DNA from: Bacteroidota bacterium
GTDB lineage: Bacteria; Bacteroidota; Ignavibacteria; Ignavibacteriales; Ignavibacteriaceae
DNA length: 64,000 nucleotides
Direction of reading: 5' to 3'
Assembly (NCBI GenBank): GCA_021824145.1
Contig: JAKALM010000001.1
Span: forward strand, 372,001 to 436,000
How positions within the stretch are numbered: the first letter of the stretch is position 1; every line of letters begins with the position of its first letter. Positions 8,061 through 17,295 of the stretch are shown here, in pieces. The notes below the pieces were generated by a model that was not told the origin of the DNA, did no database searches, and saw only the letters and a list, made by a program, of their open reading frames with translations. The position numbers and the translations under genes were made by a program.

Positions 8061-9389
8061 TTGGAAATTCAATTGAAAAATTATTTTGTACTATTAAAGT
8101 ATTTTATCAAGATCATTTTATTTGCCCCGTTATTTATTTCTTCTGCATTACCGCAAAACAATTTTGCCGAAGATACAATAAAAATAAATTTAGAAACTGC
8201 AGAGCAAATTTTTCTACAGCATAACCTTCAGTTGCTCGCTGCAAAGTATAATATAAATGCAAACAAAGCTTCGATCATTCAAGCTCGTCTTTGGAATAAT
8301 CCGAACTTTTCTATTGGGCAAAATATTTATAATAAGTTTACCGGTAAATATTTTGATTTTTCAAAAACCGGAAATACAGACTTACAATTACAACAGCTTT
8401 TTCTACTTGCGGGAAAAAGGAATGATCAAATAAAACTTGCGCAGATAAATTCTGAAACTGCTGAAGATTCTTTTTATGATTTGTTGAGAACTTTGAAGTT
8501 TGAACTAAGAACTAATTTTTATGATTTATATTTTTTACAGAAATCAAAAAAATTTTACGACAAAACCATTCCATCAGTTCAAAAAACTGTAGATGCCGCT
8601 CAAAGAATTTATGAACAGCACGCGATTCTATTATCTGAGGTTCTAAGATTAAAGTCTCTCTTATTTTCTCTTCAAAACGAGCGGCTCGGAATAGAAAATC
8701 AAATTTCCGATATTCAAAATAATTTGAATGTTCTTTTATCAGATTCGACAAATTCTCATTCATATTTTGATCCGCAATTGAATGTTGTGTTTTATGATAG
8801 TCTGAATGCAAATTATATTTCTCTCAACGACGCTTTGGAAACAGCTTTGGAAAACCGTCCGGATGTAAAGATTGCCGCTTCGAATGTAGCTTATGAAAAA
8901 ACGAATCTCGCACTTCAAAAGGCTCTCGCAATTCCTGATTTAACTATTGGTGGTTCGTATTCACGGAACGGCAGTTATATCCCGGATTATTTGGCTCTTA
9001 CATTATCTGTTGACCTTCCGATATTTAATCGTAATCAAGGTAACATACAAGTTTCAGAAAATACGCTGGAAGAAAATAAAATCTTGTTGAACCAGACTAA
9101 GCAGGCAGTAAAGAAAGAAGTTGTATCGGCATATGATAAAGCTCTTGAGACTGACAATCTGTATAAAAATTTTGACAGAACTTTCCCAAATCAATATGAA
9201 AAACTTGCTTCTGGTATGATTGCCAATTATGAAAGCCGAAACATGACTATCATTGAATTTACAGATTTTTATGAATCATACAGAACAAGCATGTTGCAAA
9301 TGATTCAACTTCAGAACAGCAGAATAGATGCATTTGAACAATTAAACTATGCGGTTGGAAAAGATATTCTTTTTCCAAAGCATAATTGA
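8061..9389 (+). CDS. CzcC/CusC-like TolC-family outer-membrane efflux protein
   Basis: Outer-membrane channel of a tripartite metal-export pump. About 440 residues with an N-terminal signal (FIKIILFAPLFISSALPQ), followed by the two OEP repeats: long coiled-coil helices such as IQARLWNNPNFSIGQNIYNK (about 70-90) and the second-half helix starting ENRPDVKIAASNVAYEKTNL. The beginning LETAEQIFLQHNLQLLAAKY is the standard first OEP motif. No in-frame ATG precedes the signal peptide, so the start must be a TTG (8061, or 8073). The adaptor gene follows 35 bp downstream. Confidence 0.9.
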   Translation: MEIQLKNYFVLLKYFIKIILFAPLFISSALPQNNFAEDTIKINLETAEQIFLQHNLQLLAAKYNINANKASIIQARLWNNPNFSIGQNIYNKFTGKYFDFSKTGNTDLQLQQLFLLAGKRNDQIKLAQINSETAEDSFYDLLRTLKFELRTNFYDLYFLQKSKKFYDKTIPSVQKTVDAAQRIYEQHAILLSEVLRLKSLLFSLQNERLGIENQISDIQNNLNVLLSDSTNSHSYFDPQLNVVFYDSLNANYISLNDALETALENRPDVKIAASNVAYEKTNLALQKALAIPDLTIGGSYSRNGSYIPDYLALTLSVDLPIFNRNQGNIQVSENTLEENKILLNQTKQAVKKEVVSAYDKALETDNLYKNFDRTFPNQYEKLASGMIANYESRNMTIIEFTDFYESYRTSMLQMIQLQNSRIDAFEQLNYAVGKDILFPKHN

Positions 9390-9424
9390 TTTTTAAGATT
9401 TTGAAATTTTATAGGAGCTATAAA

Positions 9425-10423
9425 ATGAAAAGATTAATTGAAAAATTTATCATCGGAATTTTTATTACAACTATTTTTCTAATGTTTGGTTTCCTGGTGA
9501 ATGGATGCAGTGTTGCAAGCGGCAAACAATCACCCGTCCAAAAACCTGATAAAATTTCTGTTACCAATAATGGAAAAACAATTACATTTTCAGAAAATAA
9601 TTCTGGACTGCAAGAATTTAAATCATCGCCAGTAGAAAAAGGATCGGCAACTTTATCAGTTCTTGCGCCTGCCCGGATTGTAGCTAGCATTACACCATCG
9701 GAAAATAATTCCGATAAAATAATTTTATTCGATTCACCTGATGTCACTTCACTTTACTCACAGTATAGGCAAAGCAAAGCAAATGTTGAGCTGACTTCAA
9801 AAAATTTAGCAAGAATAAAACAGATGTACCAAAATTTAGGAGTAACTGCTAAAGATTTAAACCAAGCTGAAACAGATGCTTCAACCGCAAAAACTACCTT
9901 TGAAGAAATGGAAGGAAGATTGAAAGTATTAGGTTTTAATCCTTCAGAACTCGAATCAATTAATGGAAGGACTGTTTGGCTGATGGCAGATGTTCCCGAA
10001 GCACAGCTTCATGAAATTACCAGAGGAGAAAATGTGAAAATTACATTTGCAGCTTTTCCGGATAAAGTATTTTTCGGAAGGACGGAAGAAATTGGAGAAA
10101 TAATTGATCCAACTACAAGAGAAGTTAAAGTAAGAATTTCTTTATCAAACCATGAAAATAAATTTTTACCCGGAATGTTTGCCCAAGTTGATTTTGGAAA
10201 TAAAATTAATGAAGCATTTATTCTTCCTCTAACAGCGGTTGTAACTGTTGAGGGGAAAAATTATGTGTTTATCCAAACTTCAACAAATAGTTTTGAAAGA
10301 AAGCAAGTAACTCTTGCAAACTCCGATGCTTCCAAATTAGTTGTACTTGATGGAATAAATGCTGGAGATAAAGTAATTATATCAGGTGCTATGCTTTTGA
10401 AAGGATTGAGCTTCGGCTATTAA
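9425..10423 (+). CDS. Periplasmic adaptor lipoprotein of RND metal efflux (CzcB/CusB-like)
   Basis: Membrane-fusion protein linking the inner-membrane pump to the outer-membrane channel. The ATG at 9425 is chosen because an AGGAG ribosome site (9413-9417) lies 7 bp upstream; the open frame runs further 5' without one. The 332-residue product has a lipobox (FLVNGC), so it is anchored by lipid. It carries a short helical hairpin (SQYRQSKANVELTSKNLARI and the partner helix TAKDLNQAETDASTAKTTFE), then a beta-barrel domain (VWLMADVPEAQLHEI) and the conserved DPTTREVKVRISLSN...LPGMFAQVDF block. No histidine-rich metal-binding extension is present. Confidence 0.92.
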   Translation: MKRLIEKFIIGIFITTIFLMFGFLVNGCSVASGKQSPVQKPDKISVTNNGKTITFSENNSGLQEFKSSPVEKGSATLSVLAPARIVASITPSENNSDKIILFDSPDVTSLYSQYRQSKANVELTSKNLARIKQMYQNLGVTAKDLNQAETDASTAKTTFEEMEGRLKVLGFNPSELESINGRTVWLMADVPEAQLHEITRGENVKITFAAFPDKVFFGRTEEIGEIIDPTTREVKVRISLSNHENKFLPGMFAQVDFGNKINEAFILPLTAVVTVEGKNYVFIQTSTNSFERKQVTLANSDASKLVVLDGINAGDKVIISGAMLLKGLSFGY

Positions 10424-10494
10424 TAAATTTTTCCAATTAAAAAATTTAATTCAGATGGTGAGAAATTTTATTCATCACTTAAAATGAAATTTAT

Positions 10495-13400
10495 ATGATT
10501 CGTAAACTTTTAAGTTTCTCTCTTAATCAACGGCTTGCTACAATTACTATTGTAGTTTGTTTTATTGCTGCTGGCATTTACTCATGGATAGAATTAAAAA
10601 AGGAAGCTTACCCAGATGTTGGTGATACTCAGGTTGAAGTGATAACAACCTATCCTGGACAAGCTGCGCAAGATGTTGAGCAGCAAGTTACCCTGCCGAT
10701 AGAACGTGTATTAAATGGTGTCCCCCGCGTAATCAACAGAAGGTCAAAAACTATTTTCGGATTGTCTGTTATCGATTTGACATTTGAAGATGGAACTGAT
10801 GATTACTTCGCGCGTCAACAAGTTTTAGAAAAATTAAATGATGCAGTACTTCCGCCTGGAGTAAATCCTTCGCTTGGACCTTTGACCGGTCCGGTTGATG
10901 AAATTTTTAGATATGTGATTGAGTCAAATGTTAATTACACACCGATGCAATTAAGAACACTTCAAGATTGGGAAATAATTCCTCGGTTTCTTCAAGTGCC
11001 CGGTGTTGCTGATGTTGTAAATTTTGGAGGCTTAGTTCAACAATATCATGTAATAACTTCCCCGGAAAAACTTTTTCGATATAACTTAACATTGCAAAAT
11101 GTTATCGATGCAATTCAAGCAAATAATATTAATACAGGCGGCAATATTATTAGAAGAGGGGAGCAGGGTTTTGTTGTCCGTGGGATTGGTGCTATCCGAA
11201 CGAAGAATGACATTGAAAACATAGTATTGAAAGCCGATAACGGTATTCCAATTTATATAAAAGATGTTGCATCAGTTGAAGAATATCCAAAGCCGCCGAC
11301 AGGAATTCTCGGTTACACGCTTCGGCCAAATGATTCAACTAAGATTGATGTTAATTCTGGTGTACAAGGTTTGGTTGCAATGAGACGCGGCGAAAATCCG
11401 TCTGAAGTAATAAAAGCTCTCAAAGAAAAAGTGAAAGATATAAATGAGAATGTACTTCCTGAAGGAGTTCATTTAAGAATTACTTACGATCGCAGCCAGT
11501 TGGTTAATTATACTATTGATACTGTTTCCAGTACTTTATTGGAAGGATTTACAATTGTAATTCTAGTTTTAATATTTTTTATCGGGAGTGTTCGTTCTGC
11601 GCTTGTGGTTGCTACTACAATTCCAATTTCATTACTCTTTGCTTTCACCATGATGAAACTGACGGGAATTCCTGCAAATCTTTTATCGCTTGGCGCAATT
11701 GATTTCGGAATAATTGTTGACGGTGCAGTAGTCATGGTTGAAAATATTATGAGGCGCTATCGGGATGCAACTCCTGAAGAAAAAAGTCAAGGTATTATTC
11801 GCTTAACATTAACCGCAGCCCAAGAAGTTGGAAGAGAAATTTTCTTTTCAATAACAATTATCATACTTGCATATCTTCCTATTTTTTCTTTCCAGAGAGT
11901 TGAAGGAAAACTTTTCTCGCCGATGGCATACACATTATCTTTCGCAATTGCGGGTTCAATGATTTTGGCTTTAACTGCTATACCGGTTTTTATGACGATG
12001 ATTTACCGTAAGTATTTTAGCACTGAAACTCCCGGAAAAATTGAATGGCATAATCCTGTTTATTATTGGCTTGAAAAAAAATACGGCAGAGCGATAGAAT
12101 TTTTAACAAGACATTCATTATCTGCTGTTATCATTTCTTTTGCTGTTGTAGTTATAGTTATCTTATTTGGAGCTCGAAATATCGGCACAGAATTTTTACC
12201 AGAACTTGATGAAGGTGCATTTAATATCCGCTGTTTTTTCCCGGTAGGAATTACGCTTCAAGATGCTTCAAAATATTGTTCTGTAATTAGGAACGTCATT
12301 AGCAATCATAAACAAGTTAATGTAGTCTTAACTCAATTAGGCCGCAACGATGATGGTACCGATCCCTATGGTCCAAACCGGCTTGAAATATTAGTTGGAT
12401 TAAAAGATTATTCAACTTGGATTAAAGATACAAGTAAAGAAGTTCTTCTGATAAAAATGAAGCATGAACTTGAACAGGCAATTCCTGGTGCGCAATTTTC
12501 ATTTTCCCAGCCAATACTTGATAACGTTACCGAAGCAGTTACTGGAAGTGTTGCAGATCTTGCAGTTCTTATTAATGGTCAGGATTTAAATTTTATGAGA
12601 CGTGAAGCAGATTCAATTCTTACAATTATAAAAAAAATTCCTGGCGCAAGCGAATCCGGCATAGAACAGGAGGGAGATCAGGCGCAGCTTTCCGTTAATC
12701 TTAACCGGGAAGCTGCTGCTCGATTTGGTATAAATGTAAGTGATGTTCAAAGAATGATTGAAGCGGCAATTGGCGGGAAACCCATAAGCACTCTTTACGA
12801 TGATAAAGGACGAAGGTTTGATATAGTTGTAAGATATTCTTCTGATTATCGCAGTTCAATTCAAGCGGTTGAGAATATGTTAGTTCCATCTCCAACCGGA
12901 GCTCGAATTCCAATGGCACAGCTTGCCTCAATTAACTTACTCGATGGGCCCACCATAATTCAGCGTGAAAATGGTGAGCGGCAAATTTCTGTGCGCACAA
13001 ATATTCGCGGAAGAGATCAAGGCGGATTTGTTGAAGAAGCACAAAAAAAAGTAAATTCAGCTATTCATCTTCCTAAAGGCTATTCAATTGAATGGGGAGG
13101 ACAATTTGAAAATCTTGCCAGAGCGGGTAAGCGGCTAATTGTTGTTATTCCAATTACAATTGGGATAGTATTTTTAATTTTATTTTCCATGTTCAGAAAT
13201 ATCAAACACGTCGGCGTAGCAATGTCGAGCATTCCTTTTGCATTAATCGGAGGAATTCTTGCGCTTCTAATTAGAGGTTATAATTTTAATGTGTCTGCAG
13301 GAGTTGGATTTATTTCTTTATTTGGTGTTTCAATAATTGCTGGAGTGCTTTACGTTTCTCGAACAAATCGTTTGATTGAAGATTTGGGAATGAGTGTTCA

Positions 13401-13641
13401 AGATGCCGTAAAAAAAGCTGCTATAATACAGCTCAGGCCTAACTTAATGACGATGCTTTTGGCATTATTAGGATTGATTCCTGCTGCACGGGCAACCGGC
13501 ATAGGCTCTGATATTCAAAGGCCGTTAGCAACAGTTATAGTGGGCGGTCTTTGTACTGCTCTTTTGTTAACGCTTCTTACTTTGCCTTCGCTTTATCTTT
13601 TGATGGAAGGTAGGAAAAATAAAAGCAAATTAATCGATTAA
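10495..13641 (+). CDS. czcA: Heavy-metal efflux RND pump, CzcA family
   Basis: Proton-driven inner-membrane pump exporting divalent metal from periplasm or cytoplasm through the adaptor and outer-membrane channel. At 1048 residues it is a full-length RND protein with two halves of one plus five TM helices and two large periplasmic loops. TM4 reads [17 protein letters not shown] (about residues 401-417). The DFG...DG.....EN pattern with two acidic residues is the HME1/HME2 signature (Co/Zn/Cd or Co/Ni); CusA-type Cu/Ag pumps lack this DFG pattern. The N-terminus ([19 protein letters not shown], then [19 protein letters not shown]) is typical. It lies 71 bp after the adaptor gene and is followed by the DUF190 gene. 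Exact metal specificity is inferred from the motif. Confidence 0.95.
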   Translation: MIRKLLSFSLNQRLATITIVVCFIAAGIYSWIELKKEAYPDVGDTQVEVITTYPGQAAQDVEQQVTLPIERVLNGVPRVINRRSKTIFGLSVIDLTFEDGTDDYFARQQVLEKLNDAVLPPGVNPSLGPLTGPVDEIFRYVIESNVNYTPMQLRTLQDWEIIPRFLQVPGVADVVNFGGLVQQYHVITSPEKLFRYNLTLQNVIDAIQANNINTGGNIIRRGEQGFVVRGIGAIRTKNDIENIVLKADNGIPIYIKDVASVEEYPKPPTGILGYTLRPNDSTKIDVNSGVQGLVAMRRGENPSEVIKALKEKVKDINENVLPEGVHLRITYDRSQLVNYTIDTVSSTLLEGFTIVILVLIFFIGSVRSALVVATTIPISLLFAFTMMKLTGIPANLLSLGAIDFGIIVDGAVVMVENIMRRYRDATPEEKSQGIIRLTLTAAQEVGREIFFSITIIILAYLPIFSFQRVEGKLFSPMAYTLSFAIAGSMILALTAIPVFMTMIYRKYFSTETPGKIEWHNPVYYWLEKKYGRAIEFLTRHSLSAVIISFAVVVIVILFGARNIGTEFLPELDEGAFNIRCFFPVGITLQDASKYCSVIRNVISNHKQVNVVLTQLGRNDDGTDPYGPNRLEILVGLKDYSTWIKDTSKEVLLIKMKHELEQAIPGAQFSFSQPILDNVTEAVTGSVADLAVLINGQDLNFMRREADSILTIIKKIPGASESGIEQEGDQAQLSVNLNREAAARFGINVSDVQRMIEAAIGGKPISTLYDDKGRRFDIVVRYSSDYRSSIQAVENMLVPSPTGARIPMAQLASINLLDGPTIIQRENGERQISVRTNIRGRDQGGFVEEAQKKVNSAIHLPKGYSIEWGGQFENLARAGKRLIVVIPITIGIVFLILFSMFRNIKHVGVAMSSIPFALIGGILALLIRGYNFNVSAGVGFISLFGVSIIAGVLYVSRTNRLIEDLGMSVQDAVKKAAIIQLRPNLMTMLLALLGLIPAARATGIGSDIQRPLATVIVGGLCTALLLTLLTLPSLYLLMEGRKNKSKLID

Positions 13642-13704
13642 TAAAATCAATTTGAATTTAGTTAAACAAACAAATTTAGTTTTTAATATTTCAGGAGAAA
13701 ATAA

Positions 13705-14004
13705 ATGATTGAAGTTAATCTCTTTCTTGACGAAAGTGATATTTTCCAGGACAAACCAGCGCATGAATATATTATGCGCTATCTTATGCATAATTCTATA
13801 ATTGGTGCTTCTGTATTTTCTGCTCTTATGGGTTACGGACATAAGCATCATCTTCATCATCCGAAGAAAATTGGGAATGTTGATGAAAATCCGATTATGA
13901 TTTTGTTTGTTGATGAGGAGGAAAAAGTTCAACAAGTTCTTGTACACTTAAAAGAAGTAGTGAATCAAGGACTTATTACAATCAAAAAAGCTGAAAAAAT
14001 TTAA
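13705..14004 (+). CDS. DUF190 PII-like protein with histidine-rich loop
   Basis: 99-residue protein of the DUF190 family, which has the ferredoxin-like trimeric PII/CutA fold. The core pattern is clear: EVNLFLDESD, HEYIMRYLMHNSIIGASVFSA, then a glycine turn and a mobile loop, then NPIMILFVDEEEKV. The loop reads GYGHKHHLHHPKK (44-56), placing five histidines (46, 48, 49, 51, 52) where PII proteins have their ligand-sensing T-loop. A good AGGAG ribosome site precedes it, 63 bp after czcA. Context suggests a metal-sensing or pump-regulating subunit; PII-like proteins encoded beside heavy-metal RND pumps are known. Direct metal binding is inferred. Confidence 0.85.
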   Translation: MIEVNLFLDESDIFQDKPAHEYIMRYLMHNSIIGASVFSALMGYGHKHHLHHPKKIGNVDENPIMILFVDEEEKVQQVLVHLKEVVNQGLITIKKAEKI

Positions 14005-14039
14005 ATTTATAAATAAGAATATTTTTTGGGATCTAAATA

Positions 14040-14915
14040 ATGTACAATCAAACATTTATTATTGTTTTAATTTTTCTTTTATCAGTGTCTGGTTTTAAAA
14101 CGGTTTATGGACAAGCAATATCAAAAAATAATATTAAAAGAAATTTGAAAATTGATTCAGACATCCTTTCACTTAATTTAGCTCAAACAAAATCACCAGA
14201 AATTAATCCAAATATTAAGGAGAAAAAATCGTCGTTTCTTGCGGGAGTTTTATCTGCGGTTTTACCAGGTGCCGGAGAATTTTATGCGAAAAGATATTTG
14301 AAGGCAGGTATTTTGATAGCTGTGGAAGCTGCTGCAATTACAACTTATAAAATCTATTATCAAAAAGGCGATCATCAAACTTCTTTTTTTCAAGACTACG
14401 CTAATTTACATTGGAGCGCAGCCCGTTATGCACAGTGGACTATAAATAATTCAAAGTATATTAATCCGAGTGTCGATCCTTCGCAATACCATGTTTTTTA
14501 TAGTAATGGAAGTGTAAACTGGAGTGAGTTAAATCGACTTGAAAACGATTTAGGCGGAGGATACTCGCATCAGTTAGCTCCTTTTGGTACACAAGACTAT
14601 TATGAAATTATTGGAAAGTATCCGCAATTTAGCCACGGTTGGGATTCTTCAATTCAAACCGATACTGACTTTCATATTTTAACTCAACAATTCTTATGGT
14701 ATGCACATCAAAGAGGACTTGCTAATAGTTATTACACAACCGGAACCACAGCTCTAATTGCGATATACATAAATCATTTTTTAAGTATACTTGACGCAGT
14801 TTGGAGTACTCATAATTATAATAATTCAATTGCAATGTCTTTTAGGATAGATGATTCAAATATGTTGGGTGATATAAATTTGATTCCTACTTTAAATTTT
14901 AGTTATAATTTTTAG
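14040..14915 (+). CDS. Exported membrane protein of unknown function (DUF5683-like)
   Basis: 291 residues with a clear signal peptide (FIIVLIFLLSVSGFKTVYGQ). After a polar linker comes SFLAGVLSAVLPGAGEFYAKRYLKAGILIAVEAAAITTY. This P-G-x-G-x-F-Y-x-x-R-Y-x-x-G pattern is that of DUF5683 and related small membrane-repeat proteins, forming one hairpin of hydrophobic helices. The middle is aromatic-rich and a second hydrophobic stretch (TGTTALIAIYINHFLSILDAVWS, about 243-265) precedes a short beta-like tail ending in Phe, suggesting the outer face of the envelope. Role not known. It starts 36 bp after the DUF190 gene but does not resemble a pump component. Confidence 0.7.
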   Translation: MYNQTFIIVLIFLLSVSGFKTVYGQAISKNNIKRNLKIDSDILSLNLAQTKSPEINPNIKEKKSSFLAGVLSAVLPGAGEFYAKRYLKAGILIAVEAAAITTYKIYYQKGDHQTSFFQDYANLHWSAARYAQWTINNSKYINPSVDPSQYHVFYSNGSVNWSELNRLENDLGGGYSHQLAPFGTQDYYEIIGKYPQFSHGWDSSIQTDTDFHILTQQFLWYAHQRGLANSYYTTGTTALIAIYINHFLSILDAVWSTHNYNNSIAMSFRIDDSNMLGDINLIPTLNFSYNF

Positions 14916-15062
14916 CAGTGCTTATATAAAATGGAAACGCTTTAATCTATTATCAAACATGATTGTTTTATTTATAAAGTATGTATAAGTTTTACAACCA
15001 ATTTCATAAAATAATTATTGCCAAAGAGTAGGCACACTAAAATTATAGAACGAATTAGATTA

Positions 15063-15647
15063 ATGAAAAAATTTTTAATATTTCTTTTTGCCGGATTTTT
15101 ATTGATAACTACAAAATCCTTTTCACAACAGAATATTAACAGTGCTTTTGGTGCACCTGTAATCAAATTTACATCGTTGGTTGGGCAGAATGCTGTGTTA
15201 GCTGGGGGAAGGTTTGGTTGGGTGATAAACAAAAGCATTGTGCTTGGTGGAGGTATTTACGGGCTTGTTAATTCGGTGAACACAAACGTTACCGATCCGA
15301 TTAGCGGACAAAATTTACTGCTCGGTTTTAATTGTGGTGGACTTGAATTTGAGTACGTATTTTTTTCTGAAAAACCTATTCATGCTTCTGTAGATATGCT
15401 TTTTGCAGGCGGTGGTGTTACTTATGCAGTTGGAAACAAAAATGTTCCGCATACAAGTTATTTCAGTCAAAATCTTTTAGTCTGGGAACCTCAGATTAAT
15501 ATTGAATTCAAAATTGTCGATTGGTTTCATCTGGCAGCTGGCGCAAGCTATAGAATGATTACAAGCTACAAAGACTATTACGGAGTCAGCAGTAATGACC
15601 TTAAAGGATTAACAGGTTTGCTCACTTTTAAATTTGGTAAATATTAA
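15063..15647 (+). CDS. Predicted outer-membrane beta-barrel protein
   Basis: 194 residues from the ATG at 15063, chosen because it begins a classical signal peptide (MKKFLIFLFAGFLLITTKSFSQQ); the open frame extends 45 bp further upstream without one. The mature part is made of alternating hydrophobic/polar strands (VIKFTSLVGQNAVLAGGRFG, SIVLGGGIYGLVNS, HASVDMLFAGGGVTYAVG, WFHLAAGASYRMI) and ends FKFGKY with a terminal aromatic. This is what an eight-stranded outer-membrane barrel looks like. No named family recognised. The stop codon is followed by a run of 13 T. Confidence 0.65.
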   Translation: MKKFLIFLFAGFLLITTKSFSQQNINSAFGAPVIKFTSLVGQNAVLAGGRFGWVINKSIVLGGGIYGLVNSVNTNVTDPISGQNLLLGFNCGGLEFEYVFFSEKPIHASVDMLFAGGGVTYAVGNKNVPHTSYFSQNLLVWEPQINIEFKIVDWFHLAAGASYRMITSYKDYYGVSSNDLKGLTGLLTFKFGKY

Positions 15648-15680
15648 TTTTTTTTTTTTTGATTTAACAATGTAACACAA

Positions 15681-16763
15681 ATGAAATTTTTTAACTTACA
15701 ACTTTATCGAGTTATAATTGCAAAATTATTTCTAACATTTACGGTTATATTTTTATTAATTTTTATGACTGATTTCAATAGTTTTGCTCAAACAGAAAAA
15801 TCATTTCCAAATAGTGATTCAACTCTGGTAGAAACAAAAAATGATTCCACATTGTTTGTTCCACTCTCACAATTTATGTATGCTAATCATCGTCGGTACA
15901 CAATGGATGGCTCTTTGCCAAGGCTTAATACACAGATTAAACCGACAACAACTGCAATACTCGGTGGAGTATATTTAGGAGCAATTGTCTTTCTTCATAT
16001 TCACCAACAAAATGCTTGGTGGAGCGGCCAACGTGGTAATTTTCATTTCGAAGAAGATTGGATGTCTGCTTTGCAAGTGGATAAAGCTGGCCATTCATTT
16101 GGTGGTTATTTTACTTCTTATGTTATGAGCGAAGGACTCATGGCTTCGGGATTTTCTTGGAAAGACGCTACACTATGGGGAAGTATATTCGGCTTAGCTT
16201 ATCAAACTTATGTTGAATCGGAAGATGGTTTTGCAACGCAATGGGGATTTAGTCCATCCGACTGGTACTTCGATGCTATTGGCCCGCTTTTTTTCTTATC
16301 GCAATATTATGTTCCAGCCCTTCAAAATATAACTCCAAAGTGGCAGTACATTCCTTCAGAATGGACTGGTGAACCGGTAATGCAGCGTGTTCGTACTTTT
16401 ATTGATGATTATAATAGTTCAACATTTTGGTGGTCTATAAATGTTTATAACATTATGCCGGATAGTTGGAAAAAGTATTGGCTGCCATGGTTAAACATTG
16501 CAATTGGTTATGGTGCAGATGCTATTGATGTAAAAGCTGATCCAAATGGCCCGCCAGATCAATTATCTGAAAGGAGATATGTAATTGGTTTAGATTACGA
16601 CCTTGTTAAACTTCTTCCAGATGGCGGTTCATTTTGGAATTGGTTTAAACAGACATTAAACTATATTAAATTTCCTGCGCCGGCGATAGAATTTACACCG
16701 AGTAATACAAAATTTAAATTACTTTATCCTTTTAGAATTAATTTAGGAAATTTTTCTTTTTAA
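15681..16763 (+). CDS. DUF2279-family exported protein
   Basis: 360 residues with an N-terminal hydrophobic segment (LTFTVIFLLIFMTDFNSFAQ) functioning as a signal peptide. The conserved DUF2279 (YfiM-like) part includes WWSGQRGNFHFEEDWMSA, VDKAGHSFGGYFTSYVMSE and LAYQTYVESEDGF, with a conserved Asp-x-x-x-His that could be catalytic or metal binding. It continues with WGFSPSDWYFDAIGPLFF and a C-terminal region rich in aromatic strands. A membrane/periplasm location is likely. The family has no established function. It follows the barrel protein with only 33 bp between, so the two may be one transcript. Confidence 0.8.
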   Translation: MKFFNLQLYRVIIAKLFLTFTVIFLLIFMTDFNSFAQTEKSFPNSDSTLVETKNDSTLFVPLSQFMYANHRRYTMDGSLPRLNTQIKPTTTAILGGVYLGAIVFLHIHQQNAWWSGQRGNFHFEEDWMSALQVDKAGHSFGGYFTSYVMSEGLMASGFSWKDATLWGSIFGLAYQTYVESEDGFATQWGFSPSDWYFDAIGPLFFLSQYYVPALQNITPKWQYIPSEWTGEPVMQRVRTFIDDYNSSTFWWSINVYNIMPDSWKKYWLPWLNIAIGYGADAIDVKADPNGPPDQLSERRYVIGLDYDLVKLLPDGGSFWNWFKQTLNYIKFPAPAIEFTPSNTKFKLLYPFRINLGNFSF

Positions 16764-16782
16764 CTTTTATAATTCATCAAAT

Positions 16783-17232
16783 ATGAAAATTAATTTTAAA
16801 GCAGCCGGTAAAGCTGATGCTGAGCTAATAGTTGAGATGATGAGAACTTTCTATTATCACGAACAACTTGAATTTAATTATGAAAATAATTTGAAAATTG
16901 TTCACCAGCTTTTGCTTAATCATGAAATTGGAAATATTTTTCTAATTTTTTATGATGAAAAACTCATTGGTTATGTGGTTTTTACTTATGGTTTCAGTAT
17001 AGAATATGAAGGGATATTAACGCTGATTGATGAAATTTATATTCAAGAAGAATTTAGAAATAAAGGAATCGGAACAATGACTTTGAATTATGTAGAAGAA
17101 ATTTGCAAAGCTAAAGGAATTAAAACAATTCATCTTCAAGTTAAAAATTTTAATCCGCAAGCTAAAAAACTATATAATTCTTTGGGTTATAAAGACATTG
17201 ATCGAGTTTTTATGAAAAAAATAGCTCTATAA
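16783..17232 (+). CDS. GNAT-family N-acetyltransferase
   Basis: 149-residue single-domain acetyltransferase. The acetyl-CoA site is seen in IQEEFRNKGIGTMTLNYVEEIC (about residues 87-108; the R-x-x-G-I-G signature is embedded) preceded by the beta4 strand LIDEIYI. Motif B appears as IHLQVKNFNPQAKKLYNSLGYKD. The N-terminal ATEAD-like strand (INFKAAGKADAELIVEMM) is normal for the family. The acceptor substrate cannot be predicted. It begins 20 bp after the DUF2279 gene and is terminated by a strong hairpin. Confidence 0.9.
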   Translation: MKINFKAAGKADAELIVEMMRTFYYHEQLEFNYENNLKIVHQLLLNHEIGNIFLIFYDEKLIGYVVFTYGFSIEYEGILTLIDEIYIQEEFRNKGIGTMTLNYVEEICKAKGIKTIHLQVKNFNPQAKKLYNSLGYKDIDRVFMKKIAL

Positions 17233-17245
17233 AAATTAATAAATT

Positions 17246-17282
17246 AAGCATGACTGTATAATTTTATAATACAATCATGCTT
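17246..17282. terminator. Terminator between convergent genes
   Basis: A 14-bp arm AAGCATGACTGTAT (17246-17259) pairs with ATACAATCATGCTT (17269-17282), with one G:U wobble. T-rich sequence follows on the plus side and A/T-rich on the minus side. It separates the acetyltransferase from the convergent cytochrome gene. Confidence 0.75.
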
Positions 17283-17295
17283 TTAATAACTCATA

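Noticed and set aside
15648-15660. Run of 13 T directly after a stop codon as a terminator
   Set aside because: No stem precedes it, and the next gene starts 20 bp later with no sign of a break.
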